Assembly (NCBI GenBank): GCA_025354965.1
Contig: JANXLW010000108.1
Coordinates: forward strand, 1-18,939
Direction: 5' to 3'
Source: Betaproteobacteria bacterium
GTDB lineage: Bacteria > Pseudomonadota > Gammaproteobacteria > Burkholderiales > Burkholderiaceae_C
Length of the DNA stretch: 18,939 bases
Of this stretch, positions 1-9,258 are shown one piece after another. Made by a program: the position numbers and the translations under genes. The notes beneath the pieces were generated by a model. That model made no database searches. It was not told the origin of the DNA and was given only the letters and a program-made list of their open reading frames with translations. Each line of letters begins with the position of its first letter. Position 1 is the stretch's first letter.

Positions 1-1
1 G

Positions 2-160
2 CAAGTGCTGCGCTGGACCAACCAGATTGCTCAACGTCCGGCCGTCAAGCGCGGTCGCATGGTGAACCGCACATTTGGTGAACCAGCCAGCCAATTGCAC
101 GAGCGCCATGATGCCGGCGACTTCGACACCAGGACGCAGGACAAGTTGGTTCAATCATGA
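2..160 (+). CDS. yghU: Glutathione S-transferase / disulfide-bond oxidoreductase, YghU type (C-terminal fragment)
   Basis: The open frame enters from the left edge and ends at a TGA at 158-160, giving about 52 residues. The visible tail carries a Trp-Thr-Asn-Gln helix, the string RPAVKRGRMVNR, and LHERHDAGDF near the end. From memory this matches the C-terminus of E. coli YghU, a glutathione-S-transferase-fold enzyme that reduces disulfides using two bound glutathiones. The catalytic N-terminal half lies outside the window, so activity cannot be judged. The stop codon overlaps the ATG of the next gene (ATGA), so the two GST-fold genes are probably translationally coupled. The YghU assignment rests on the tail only; another member of the same GST subgroup is the main alternative. 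Confidence 0.75.
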   Translation, partial: QVLRWTNQIAQRPAVKRGRMVNRTFGEPASQLHERHDAGDFDTRTQDKLVQS

Positions 161-789
161 TCACGCTGTACGACTGCAGCACTGCTCCGAGCCCGCGCCG
201 CGCACGCATTCTGCTGGCCGAAAAGGGTGTTTCATTTGAGACGGTACAAGTGGACCTGAGGAACTCCGAGCAATTGAGCGACGCCTTCCGAAAGATCAAC
301 CCATTGTGCACAGTACCAGCATTGCGCACTGAAGATGGGGCGGTGCTGACCGACAACGCAGCGATCACGGCCTACCTGGAGGCGCGCTTCCCAGAGCTGC
401 TGCTGCTGGGTAGCACCCCGAACGAAAAAGCAGAAATTGCCAGCTGGAACTGGCGCGTCGAGTTCGAGGGGCTGTTGGCTGTCGCCGAAGCATTGCGCAA
501 CAGCGCGCCAGCCATGGCCAACCGGGCGCTGCCAGGGCCGGTAGACTACCAGCAAATTCCCGAACTGGCGCAACGGGGTCTGGCAAGGCTGCAGCAGTTT
601 TTTGACACGCTGAATGAACGTCTGGCTGGCCGCGATTTCATCGCCACCGACAGATTCAGCGTTGCCGACATCACCGCTGTGGTGGCTGTTGACTTTGCAC
701 GCGTGGTGAAGGCTAGGCCCGGTGAAATACACCCACACCTGCAACGCTGGCGCGCGGCGATGGCGAGACGGCCATCAATGTCTGCCTGA
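157..789 (+). CDS. Glutathione S-transferase family protein
   Basis: A complete 210-residue protein, the usual GST length. The N-terminal 80 residues form the thioredoxin-like domain: a beta strand followed by CSTAPSPRR (residues 7-15) supplies the Ser/Cys-type catalytic position at the start of helix 1. The cis-proline is in TVPAL (around residue 53), and a DNAAI motif near residue 66 stands where the gamma-glutamyl-binding acidic/Ser motif sits. The C-terminal half is helical and contains the N-capping-box-like FSVADIT that is typical of the fold. It conjugates or transfers glutathione in the cytosol, but the substrate cannot be deduced. The ATG overlaps the stop of the upstream YghU-type gene, so it is the downstream member of a two-gene operon. 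Confidence 0.88.
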   Translation: MITLYDCSTAPSPRRARILLAEKGVSFETVQVDLRNSEQLSDAFRKINPLCTVPALRTEDGAVLTDNAAITAYLEARFPELLLLGSTPNEKAEIASWNWRVEFEGLLAVAEALRNSAPAMANRALPGPVDYQQIPELAQRGLARLQQFFDTLNERLAGRDFIATDRFSVADITAVVAVDFARVVKARPGEIHPHLQRWRAAMARRPSMSA

Positions 790-1024
790 AGGGGGAAAGC
801 GCCGCACATCCCCTTGAAGACGCGATGGCGTTGGGTGTCTTTGGTCGATGCCTCTACATTGTGCGAACTATGGAAGACAGGGCATCGCGGGTAGCTGCTC
901 CGGCCGCCTGCTGTGGTTTTTATGATAAGGAAGAAAACCCTCCATTTCCGTACAGATTGATAATGAAGGAAGATGCCCAGTCTTGTAAGCAGACAGGTAC
1001 AACAACAGGTTCCGAGGAGAAACA

Positions 1025-1603
1025 ATGTTTCAGGTACGCATCCATGGACGCGGTGGTCAGGGGGTAGTAACAGGAGCAGAAATGCTTTCTATCGCTGCCT
1101 TTCTGGAAGGTCGCTATGCCCAGGCTTTTCCCAGTTTCGGCTCGGAGCGTACCGGTGCACCGGTGGTCGCGTTTTGCCGACTTGACGACAAGGAAATCCG
1201 GCTGCGTGAACCCATCATGCTGCCGGATGCGCTGATCATTCAGGACCCGACGCTGCTGCACCAAGTGGATGTTCTGTCGGGCTTGAAGCGCCCGGAAGGC
1301 TACATTCTGATCAACACCAACAAGACATTTGCCGAACTCGGGCTGGACGATTTCGTGAAGAACATGCACAGCGACCGCCTGATCAGTCTGTCGGCCACCG
1401 AGATCTCGCTCAAGCACGTGGGCCGCGCCGTACCCAACGTGCCATTGCTGGGTGGCTTTGCTGCTGTCTCGGGCCTGATTTCACTGGCATCGGTTGTGTC
1501 AGCCATCAAGGACAAATTCAGCGGCAAGATCGCTGAGGGCAACATCGCAGCGGCCACCGAGGCTTACAACATCGTCAAAGCGAAGGAAGCCAGCCATGCT
1601 TAA
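1025..1603 (+). CDS. 2-oxoacid:acceptor oxidoreductase, gamma subunit
   Basis: A 192-residue protein matching the gamma domain of pyruvate/2-ketoacid:ferredoxin oxidoreductases. The family hallmark RGGQG lies at residues 9-13, and a conserved FPSFGSERTGAP stretch at 35-46 follows. The gamma domain contributes to CoA handling and to the interface with the alpha and beta subunits in the cytosolic complex. A strong Shine-Dalgarno GAGGAG at 1014-1019 lies 5 bases before the ATG and fixes the start. It is the first gene of a four-gene operon, and its last codons overlap the alpha-subunit start by 8 bases. The substrate could be pyruvate, 2-oxoglutarate, a branched-chain 2-oxoacid, an arylpyruvate or phenylglyoxylate; the sequence does not decide. 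Confidence 0.92.
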   Translation: MFQVRIHGRGGQGVVTGAEMLSIAAFLEGRYAQAFPSFGSERTGAPVVAFCRLDDKEIRLREPIMLPDALIIQDPTLLHQVDVLSGLKRPEGYILINTNKTFAELGLDDFVKNMHSDRLISLSATEISLKHVGRAVPNVPLLGGFAAVSGLISLASVVSAIKDKFSGKIAEGNIAAATEAYNIVKAKEASHA

Positions 1604-2849
1604 ACAGTGCGAAGGCTCCCACGCCGTGGCCGAGGCCGTGGCCTTGTGCCGGCCTGAAGTGATCTGCGCTTACCCGATCTCGCCTCAGACGCACATCGTC
1701 GAGGGTCTGGGCGAGATGGTGAAGGCCGGTGCGGTGAAGAACTGCGAATTCATCAACGTTGAATCCGAGTTTGCCGCCATGTCGGTGGCCATCGGATCAT
1801 CCGCCGCCGGTGCCCGCACCTACACCGCGACCGCCAGCCAGGGACTATTGTTCATGGCAGAGGCCGTCTACAACGCCTCCGGACTCGGTCTGCCCATCGT
1901 CATGACGGTAGCCAACCGGGCGATTGGTGCACCCATCAATATCTGGAACGATCACACCGACTCGATGAGTCAGCGCGATTGCGGCTGGATACAGATTTTT
2001 GCCGAAACCAACCAGGAAGCGCTGGACCTCCACATCCAGGCGTTTAAGCTGGCCGAAGAGCTGTCCTTGCCGGTGATGGTCTGTATGGACGGCTTCATAC
2101 TGACACACGCCTACGAACGCGTTGACATGCCGACGCAGGCGCAGGTGGATGCCTTCCTGCCGCCCTACGTGCCACGCCAGTCGCTTGATCCGGACGACCC
2201 GGTATCGATTGGCGCCATGGTTGGACCGGAGGCTTTTTCCGAAGTCCGCTATCTGGCACATGCCAAGCAGTTGCAGGCGCTGGAACTGATCCCGCGCATC
2301 TCAGCCGAGTACCTGCAGATCTTCGGCCACGAAGCCGGCGGACTGATACGCCCGTACCGCATGGAGGGCGCAGAAACTGTCGTGATCGCCCTGGGGTCGG
2401 TGCTGGGCACTATCAAAGACACGGTTGACGAGATGCGTGATGACGGGATCAAGGTGGGGGTGCTGGGCATTACCTCGTTTCGCCCCTTCCCGCTGGCCGC
2501 CATCCGGGAAGCGGTGAAGAACGTGCAGCGCATCGTGGTGCTGGAGAAGAGTCTGGCAGTCGGCATCGGCGGCATCGTCGCCACCAACGTGCGCATGGCC
2601 ACCGACGGACTGCCGATCAAGGTAAGAACCGTTATCGCCGGGCTGGGCGGGCGTGCCATCACCAAAGCCAGCTTGCACCGGGTCATCCGGCAGGTCATGC
2701 ACGACCAGATCGAGCCAGTGCATTTTCTGGACCTGGACATCAGCATCGTCAATCGCGTGCTGGAGCGCGAGCGCCAGACACGGCGCACCGGGCCCATCGC
2801 CGAGAACATCCTGCGCGAGCTTGGCGGGGTGGCGGCCAAGTTTGGCTGA
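1596..2849 (+). CDS. 2-oxoacid:acceptor oxidoreductase, alpha subunit
   Basis: A 417-residue alpha subunit of the PorA/KorA/PadG type. The pyrimidine-binding domain starts at once: YPISPQT at residues 26-32 is the family's YPITPST-like substrate-binding turn. E56, in the VESEFAAM segment, is the conserved glutamate that activates the thiamine diphosphate ring. The C-terminal third (from about residue 260) is the transketolase C-terminal-like domain. The ATG at 1596 was chosen because homology begins there and because it overlaps the gamma stop; an in-frame extension upstream lies wholly inside the gamma gene and is not credible. It works with the gamma and beta subunits to decarboxylate a 2-oxoacid to an acyl-CoA. 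The Ile in YPISP is a common variant and does not identify the substrate. Confidence 0.92.
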   Translation: MLKQCEGSHAVAEAVALCRPEVICAYPISPQTHIVEGLGEMVKAGAVKNCEFINVESEFAAMSVAIGSSAAGARTYTATASQGLLFMAEAVYNASGLGLPIVMTVANRAIGAPINIWNDHTDSMSQRDCGWIQIFAETNQEALDLHIQAFKLAEELSLPVMVCMDGFILTHAYERVDMPTQAQVDAFLPPYVPRQSLDPDDPVSIGAMVGPEAFSEVRYLAHAKQLQALELIPRISAEYLQIFGHEAGGLIRPYRMEGAETVVIALGSVLGTIKDTVDEMRDDGIKVGVLGITSFRPFPLAAIREAVKNVQRIVVLEKSLAVGIGGIVATNVRMATDGLPIKVRTVIAGLGGRAITKASLHRVIRQVMHDQIEPVHFLDLDISIVNRVLERERQTRRTGPIAENILRELGGVAAKFG

Positions 2850-2865
2850 ACGCAGGAACAGCATC

Positions 2866-3864
2866 ATGGACCAACAAGTCAAGTTCTACCAGACCGGCAC
2901 CTTCACCGTCGGCAATCGCCTGCTGGCGCCCGAGCAGCGCGCCGTGCAGGCCGACATGGCGCGCACCAATTCGCTGAACTCAGGTCACCGCGCCTGCCAG
3001 GGCTGTGGCGAGGCGCTGGGCGCCCGCTACGCGATCGACGCCGCGATGCGTGCCTGCGACAACCAGCTCATCGCGGTCAACGCGACCGGCTGCCTGGAGG
3101 TTTTCTCCACGCCTTATCCGGAGACCTCCTGGCAGATCCCCTGGATTCACTCCCTGTTTGGCAACACGGCCGCCGTTGCTACTGGCATTGCCGCCGCGAT
3201 GCGCGTCAAGGGCCGTAAAAACGTGCGCGTCATCGCGCAGGGGGGCGATGGCGGCACCACCGACATCGGTTTTGGCTGTCTGTCTGGCATGTTCGAACGC
3301 AACGACGACGTGCTCTATATCTGCTACGACAACGAGGCCTACATGAACACTGGTGTGCAGCGTTCATCGGCGACACCGCCAGCGGCACGCACCGCCACCA
3401 CCATGCCCCTGGGGCCGGAGCCGGGCAATGTGTTCGGCCAGGGCAAGAATGTGCCGCGCATCGCCATGGCGCATGGTATTCCCTACGTCGCCACGGCCAC
3501 CGTGGCCGATCTGCGCGACCTGGAGCACAAAGTCACCAAAGCCATGTCGATCCGGGGCGCACGCTACATTCACATCTTCGTTCCCTGCCCGCTGGGTTGG
3601 GGCGCAGCCTCCCATGACACCATCAAACTCGCGCGCCTGGCCCACGAGACTGGCATGTTCCCGGTATATGAGGCAGAACATGGGGAGGTCACGCGCGTGT
3701 CCAAGATCCGCCGTCGCGTGCCGGTCGAGGACTATCTCAAGCTACAGCGCCACTACGCGCACCTGTTCGGCAAGAGGCCCATGGTGGAAACGATTGCCAG
3801 AATCCAGGCCATGGCCGACCTCAATATTCGCAAATATGGGCTGCTCGAAGAGGGAGCGAACTGA
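2866..3864 (+). CDS. 2-oxoacid:acceptor oxidoreductase, beta subunit (thiamine-diphosphate binding)
   Basis: A 332-residue beta subunit. The thiamine-diphosphate/Mg motif runs from GDGG (residues 127-130) to the conserved Asn156 in CYDNEAYMNTG, about 30 residues apart as expected. Four cysteines sit where the catalytic [4Fe-4S] cluster of this family is held: C44 and C47 in CQGCGE, C76 in NATGCLEV, and C241 in FVPCPLGW. The ATG at 2866 follows an AGGA at about 2854-2857. A long in-frame upstream extension overlaps the alpha gene and is rejected. This subunit carries the active-site cofactor and passes electrons from the hydroxyethyl-type intermediate to the iron-sulfur chain, presumably into the ferredoxin domain encoded next door. 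Confidence 0.93.
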   Translation: MDQQVKFYQTGTFTVGNRLLAPEQRAVQADMARTNSLNSGHRACQGCGEALGARYAIDAAMRACDNQLIAVNATGCLEVFSTPYPETSWQIPWIHSLFGNTAAVATGIAAAMRVKGRKNVRVIAQGGDGGTTDIGFGCLSGMFERNDDVLYICYDNEAYMNTGVQRSSATPPAARTATTMPLGPEPGNVFGQGKNVPRIAMAHGIPYVATATVADLRDLEHKVTKAMSIRGARYIHIFVPCPLGWGAASHDTIKLARLAHETGMFPVYEAEHGEVTRVSKIRRRVPVEDYLKLQRHYAHLFGKRPMVETIARIQAMADLNIRKYGLLEEGAN

Positions 3865-3865
3865 C

Positions 3866-5488
3866 ATGACAAAACCCTTTGCCATCACGCTCGACGTTGG
3901 GTCTTCGCTGGCCAACAAGACCGGGTCCTGGCGCACCCACAGGCCGGTCTACCTGGATCGCTTGCCACCGTGCAACAACCAGTGCCCGGCGGGCGAGGAC
4001 ATCCAGGGCTGGTTGTTCCATGCCGAGTCGGGCGACTATGAAGGCGCATGGCGCCATCTCACAAGGGACAACCCCTTCCCGGCCATCATGGGCCGCGCCT
4101 GCTACCACACCTGCGAAGGTGCCTGCAATCGGGGCAAGATTGACCTGCCCGTGGGCATCAATTCAGTGGAGCGATTTCTGGGCGACGAGGCCTTGAAGAA
4201 AGGCTGGGCCTTTGTTGCGCCGGCAAAGGAAACCGGCAAGCATGTGCTGGTGGTCGGGGCCGGACCGTCCGGCATGTCGGCTGCTTACCACTTGCGCTGC
4301 CTTGGCCATCAGGTCACGGTTGCCGAAGCCGGCCCCATGGTGGGTGGCATGATGCGCTTTGGCATTCCGAAATATCGCCTGCCGCGCGAGGTGATGGACG
4401 CGGAGATGAAGCGCATCACCGACATCGGCGTGACAGTGAAGCTCAACACCAAGGTGGACGACATCATGGTCAGCATGAAGGAGGGCAGGTTTGACGCCGC
4501 CTTTCTGGCGGTCGGCGCCCACATCGCCAAGCGCGCCTTCATTCCGTCGGGCGATGCCTCGCACGTCATGGATGCGGTGGCAGTGCTGCGCTCCATGGAA
4601 GGGGAGGACAAACCCATGCTGGGCCGACGCGTGATCGTCTACGGCGGCGGCAACACAGCCATCGACGTGGCCCGTACCGCCAAGCGTCTTGGCGCTGAAC
4701 CCATCATTGTTTACCGCCGCACGCGCGACAAGATGCCGGCGCACGACTTCGAGGTCGAAGAGGCAATCGAGGAGGGCGTGATGATGAAGTGGCTCTCCAC
4801 CATCAAGCACACCGACGGTGGCAAAACGCTGATCGAGAAGATGGAACTCGATGCCAACGGCCAGCCGCAACCGACCGGCGAGATAGAAGAACTGGAGGCC
4901 GACTCGCTGATTCTTGCGCTGGGGCAGGAAGTCGACCTGTCCTTGCTCGACAAAGTACCCGGACTGGAGATCGCCGGCGGCGTGGTCAAGGTCGGCGCCA
5001 ACATGATGACCGGTCACCCCGGCATCTTCGCCGGCGGTGACATGGTGCCGGCCGAGCGCAATGTGACGGTGGCTATCGGACATGGCAAAAAGGCGGCGCG
5101 CAACATCGACGCCTGGCTGCGCGGTGAAGAGCACAAACAGGCAGCCAAGCACGAACTGGCGAGTTTCGAGATGCTCAATACCTGGTACTACACCGATGCG
5201 CCCAAGACGGTGCGGCCGACCCTCGACATGATTCGTCGGCAGAGCACATTTGATGAAGTGCAAGGTGGTCTGGACGAATCTAACGCCCTGTTTGAGGCGC
5301 GTCGCTGCCTGTCATGCGGCAATTGCTTTGAGTGCGACAACTGCTACGGCGTCTGCCCGGACAATTCGGTCATCAAGCTGGGACCGGGTCGGCGTTTCCA
5401 GTTCAACTACGACTATTGCAAGGGTTGCGGCATCTGCGTTTCCGAGTGTCCTTGTGGCGCCATCAAGATGGTGCCGGAAGAGATCTGA
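3866..5488 (+). CDS. Fused NAD(P)H oxidoreductase (GltD-like) and ferredoxin electron-transfer subunit of the 2-oxoacid oxidoreductase
   Basis: A 540-residue fusion. Residues 36-87 hold the GltD-type N-terminal iron-sulfur site (C36, C40, C79, C83, C87). GAGPSG at 131-136 is the FAD Rossmann motif. GGGNTA at 260-265 is the second dinucleotide site, and YRR at 283-285 resembles the arginines of NADPH-using glutamate synthase small subunits. FAGGDM near 388-393 closes the FAD domain. The C-terminus (481-530) is a ferredoxin domain with an unusual run of six regularly spaced cysteines, then a classical CxxCxxCxxxC at 518-528. It lies one base after the beta stop, with AGGGAG at about 3850-3855 as ribosome site. 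I infer that it replaces the separate ferredoxin (delta) and FAD/NAD (epsilon) subunits of phenylglyoxylate:NAD+ oxidoreductase-type complexes. NADP versus NAD preference is inferred only. Confidence 0.9.
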   Translation: MTKPFAITLDVGSSLANKTGSWRTHRPVYLDRLPPCNNQCPAGEDIQGWLFHAESGDYEGAWRHLTRDNPFPAIMGRACYHTCEGACNRGKIDLPVGINSVERFLGDEALKKGWAFVAPAKETGKHVLVVGAGPSGMSAAYHLRCLGHQVTVAEAGPMVGGMMRFGIPKYRLPREVMDAEMKRITDIGVTVKLNTKVDDIMVSMKEGRFDAAFLAVGAHIAKRAFIPSGDASHVMDAVAVLRSMEGEDKPMLGRRVIVYGGGNTAIDVARTAKRLGAEPIIVYRRTRDKMPAHDFEVEEAIEEGVMMKWLSTIKHTDGGKTLIEKMELDANGQPQPTGEIEELEADSLILALGQEVDLSLLDKVPGLEIAGGVVKVGANMMTGHPGIFAGGDMVPAERNVTVAIGHGKKAARNIDAWLRGEEHKQAAKHELASFEMLNTWYYTDAPKTVRPTLDMIRRQSTFDEVQGGLDESNALFEARRCLSCGNCFECDNCYGVCPDNSVIKLGPGRRFQFNYDYCKGCGICVSECPCGAIKMVPEEI

Positions 5489-5839
5489 ATTGCAGTAACG
5501 CCAGGCTCAACAGAGTTGACCTCTTTGTTAAAGTTGAGTCGGCAGGCCATGCCGTCAAATGAAAATGGCCAAGTGAAAGTCGGGACGATTCAGTGGGCCG
5601 CGCCTTTCCACGGTCTGCAGTGGCGATATCTTTCGTCCGTCCTGATGCTTGCGCCTGCGTAGTGCACCTGCGCTGCGCCACTTACCTCGCTGCCGCCGAG
5701 CGCAGGCTCGGCTTCTGAGTTTCACTTGCAACCGCTTTTTTCCGACCGGCGAACATAAATGCCTTTCACCGTTTCAATGCGTATCCAACGTGATTGATTT
5801 TGAGTCGATCAATAATGACCTCCAATGACAGCAAGTACC
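5489..5839. other. Gene-free stretch between the oxidoreductase operon and a damaged PAS gene
   Basis: No convincing reading frame is present on either strand. Small inverted repeats occur, such as CTCAAC at 5506-5511 with GTTGAG at 5533-5538, and a stronger stem-loop at 5696-5713. The stretch near 5550-5580, containing GTCAAATGAAAATGGCCAAG, is reminiscent of the terminal repeats of IS21-type elements, but no transposase or second end was found. The segment may be eroded mobile-element or intergenic debris. I cannot assign a function. Confidence 0.4.
5696..5713. terminator. GC-rich stem-loop, possible terminator
   Basis: GCCGAGC (5696-5702) and GCTCGGC (5707-5713) form a perfect 7-bp stem with a GCAG tetraloop. 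The sequence after it (TTCTGAGTTTC) has only a weak T tract, and the site lies about 210 bases past the end of the oxidoreductase operon. A role as that operon's terminator is therefore possible but not strong. Confidence 0.35.
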
Positions 5840-6614
5840 ATGCAATTGGAACGTCAGCACAAAATTCGTTCGCTGTTTGATGAGTACATCGAGATGTACG
5901 CGTCACGGGATGACCGTCTGACAACACTCTTCAGCGGTTACACGGGTAGCGGGCCGCATTCGCATCGAGATGCTTGATATCTCAATGCAGGACATCGGCG
6001 ACGACGTGGTGGTGGCGACCGCCTTCTTTCATATTCATTTACCGCTTGCGGCACAGGGCTTTTCGACCGAGGTGGCGCGACTGTTGCTTATTTTCCGTCT
6101 CGAAAGTGAAGATTGGAAGATTGTCCACAGTGGCATCTCGATTCCCTATCATCGTGCGCAGGATGGCGAGGTATATCCCATCAAGGGCCTGCTGGAACGA
6201 AACAGCGCACTGGAAGTGCTGGTCGAAGAGCGCACGCAAGCACTGCATGGAAGTGAAGCCCTCTATCGCCTGTTGGCAGAAGCCACCCTGGATGTCCTCC
6301 GGAAGACCGATGACATCCTTTGCATCACGTACATCAGCCCGGCGGACGAACGCCTGCGCGGCTTCAAGGCGGACGAAGTGGTGGGGCACCACGTTTTTGA
6401 AATGTTCACCGACAAAGGGGTGGCTGTGGTCAAAAACTTGATGCAACGCAGACAGCCTTCTGAGAAGGTGGCAACGCGGGTTGGGTTTGTTTCCTTTGAG
6501 GTGGAACATCGCTGTAAGGACGGGCGTTTCATCTGGGGCGAGGTGCTGTCCAAGCCCGAACGTAACCCGCAAGGGATTATTGTTGGATACCACGGGATTA
6601 CTTCAACCTCGTAG
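5840..6614 (+). pseudogene. SnoaL-like / PAS-domain signalling protein, frameshifted and C-terminally truncated
   Basis: An ATG at 5840 opens a frame reading MQLERQHKIRSLFDEYIEMY and onward, which stops at about 5974. The continuation of the same protein is in another frame, from about 5944 (GRIRIEMLDIS) to a stop at 6612-6614. From family resemblance this is an N-terminal SnoaL/ketosteroid-isomerase-like domain (continuing LEVLVEERTQAL as a helical linker) followed by a PAS domain ending in YHGIT. Intact relatives, as I recall them, have roughly 25-30 extra residues at the break and continue into further signalling domains, commonly GGDEF. Both the frame change and the abrupt end just after the PAS domain point to a remnant. 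Sequencing error alone would not explain the missing segment. The gene probably makes no functional sensor. Confidence 0.7.
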
Positions 6615-6769
6615 CCGCTGCGGTGATCACGGCCGACGGCGTGATGGTGCGTCACGCTGCCGCCATGACCCACGACTGCAGCAGTGGCCACCAGTTGGCC
6701 GGGTCACGCCGGTAGGGCATGCGGTTGAAAGCCCTGCGCCAAGCCCCCACCGCACCGCACCGTGTTGAC

Positions 6770-7795
6770 TCACGCCCAGTCCAGAATGACCTTGCCCGAT
6801 TGCCCCGACAGCATGACCGCAAAACCGGCTTCGAAATCTTCCACAGAAAAGTGATGCGTCAGAATTGGCGAAAGGTTCAGTCCGCTTTGCAACATCGCCA
6901 CCATCTTGTACCAGGTCTCAAACATTTCGCGACCGTACACACCCTTGATCTCCAACCCCTTGAAAATAACCTGATTCCAGTCGATCGAGGTATTTGACGG
7001 CGGTATGCCCAGCAGCGCAACCTTGCCACCGTGGTTCATGTTCTCAAGCAGGCTCTTAAAGGCCGTCGGCACGCCGGACATCTCCATGCCAACGTCGAAT
7101 CCTTCGACCATGCCGAGCTCTTGCATTGCGTCTGGCAACGAGGCGTTGGCGACGTTGACGGTGCGCGTCGCACCCATCGTCGACGCCAAAGCCAGCCGGT
7201 AATCGTTAACGTCGGTGACCACCACGTGGCGCGCACCGACATGGCGTGCGATCGCCGCCGCCATGATGCCAATGGGGCCGGCCCCCGTGATCAACACATC
7301 TTCACCAACCAGATTGAACGAAAGCGCCGTGTGGGTGGCGTTGCCGTAGGGATCGAAAATCGCCGCAAGGTCATCGCTGATGCCGTCCGCAATCTTGAAG
7401 GCGTTGAACGCCGGGATCACCAGGAAGTCGGCGAAACAGCCCTCACGATTGACACCCACACCCTGGGTGTTGCGGCAAAGGTGGCGTCTGCCGGCGCGGC
7501 AATTGCGGCAATGACCGCAGGTGATGTGCCCTTCGCCGGAGACACGGTCACCGATTTCGAAGCCGCGCACTTCCTGCCCCATCTCAACGATCTCACCCAC
7601 ATATTCATGGCCGACGTGCATCGGCACGGGAATAGTTTTCTGTGCCCACTCATCCCATTTCCAGATGTGAATATCGGTGCCGCAGATTGCGGTCTTGCGG
7701 ACACGGATCATCACGTCGTTATGGCCGATCGTCGGTTTTTTTACCTTGGTCAAGGTCAGGCCCGGACCGGGTTCGAGTTTGACAAGTGCTCTCAT
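6770..7795 (-). CDS. tdh: L-threonine 3-dehydrogenase
   Basis: A 341-residue zinc-dependent medium-chain dehydrogenase, the same length as E. coli Tdh. It oxidises L-threonine to 2-amino-3-ketobutyrate with NAD+. Catalytic zinc ligands are visible as C38 in ICGTD and H63-E64 in GHEYVGE. The structural zinc is held by C93, C96, C99 and C107. The NAD-binding motif GAGPIG is at 171-176, and the family string FDPYGNATHTAL is near 147-158. It lies 44 bases downstream of kbl on the same strand, so the two form an operon whose products act in sequence. The ribosome site is weak (CCAGG about 10 bases ahead), which suggests dependence on translation or transcription through kbl. Confidence 0.96.
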   Translation of the reverse strand: MRALVKLEPGPGLTLTKVKKPTIGHNDVMIRVRKTAICGTDIHIWKWDEWAQKTIPVPMHVGHEYVGEIVEMGQEVRGFEIGDRVSGEGHITCGHCRNCRAGRRHLCRNTQGVGVNREGCFADFLVIPAFNAFKIADGISDDLAAIFDPYGNATHTALSFNLVGEDVLITGAGPIGIMAAAIARHVGARHVVVTDVNDYRLALASTMGATRTVNVANASLPDAMQELGMVEGFDVGMEMSGVPTAFKSLLENMNHGGKVALLGIPPSNTSIDWNQVIFKGLEIKGVYGREMFETWYKMVAMLQSGLNLSPILTHHFSVEDFEAGFAVMLSGQSGKVILDWA

Positions 7796-7839
7796 TTGAA
7801 TACCTGGTGATTAGTCTGAAAGTTGAAAATATCCGTCCA

Positions 7840-9042
<1,203 letters not shown>

Positions 9043-9258
9043 TCAAGCTCCTTTTGGAAGCGGCATGGATGACCATGATAGCGATGATGCAGTCTGGTGC
9101 CGCCCAAGCCCAGCCCGGTAGCCGGAGCAATTGGAAAATTCATGAGAATTCCCAGGCTTCCGAACTGGGTAACTTTTAACACCAGCACTACCCCTACGCC
9201 AGATGGATTTTCTGCAGACGCGGGCGATCGCGACATTGAATCCTTGTTGATGCCTTGA

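Noticed and set aside
825..1067. Small plus-strand open frame of 80 codons before the oxidoreductase operon
   Set aside because: No ribosome site at its start, no recognisable motif, and it overlaps the well-supported gamma start in another frame.
1494..1595. Upstream in-frame extension of the alpha-subunit gene
   Set aside because: It lies inside the gamma gene, encodes Ser/Arg-rich sequence with no family similarity, and the ATG at 1596 has the expected overlap with the gamma stop.
4163..5263. Long minus-strand open frame of 366 codons opposite the fused electron-transfer subunit
   Set aside because: His/Val/Gly-rich composition typical of an antisense shadow of a GC-rich gene; the plus strand has full motif support.
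6615..6769. Coding-like string (DYFNLVAAAVITADG) after the PAS remnant
   Set aside because: Only about 40 codons before a stop, no family recognised, and no start signal; treated as intergenic sequence.
7031..7810. Plus-strand open frame of 259 codons opposite tdh
   Set aside because: No recognisable domain, and the minus strand encodes a complete Tdh with all zinc ligands.
9120..9150. Imperfect palindrome around TTCATGAGAATTC upstream of kbl
   Set aside because: The arms match at too few positions to support an operator, and no promoter elements are aligned with it.
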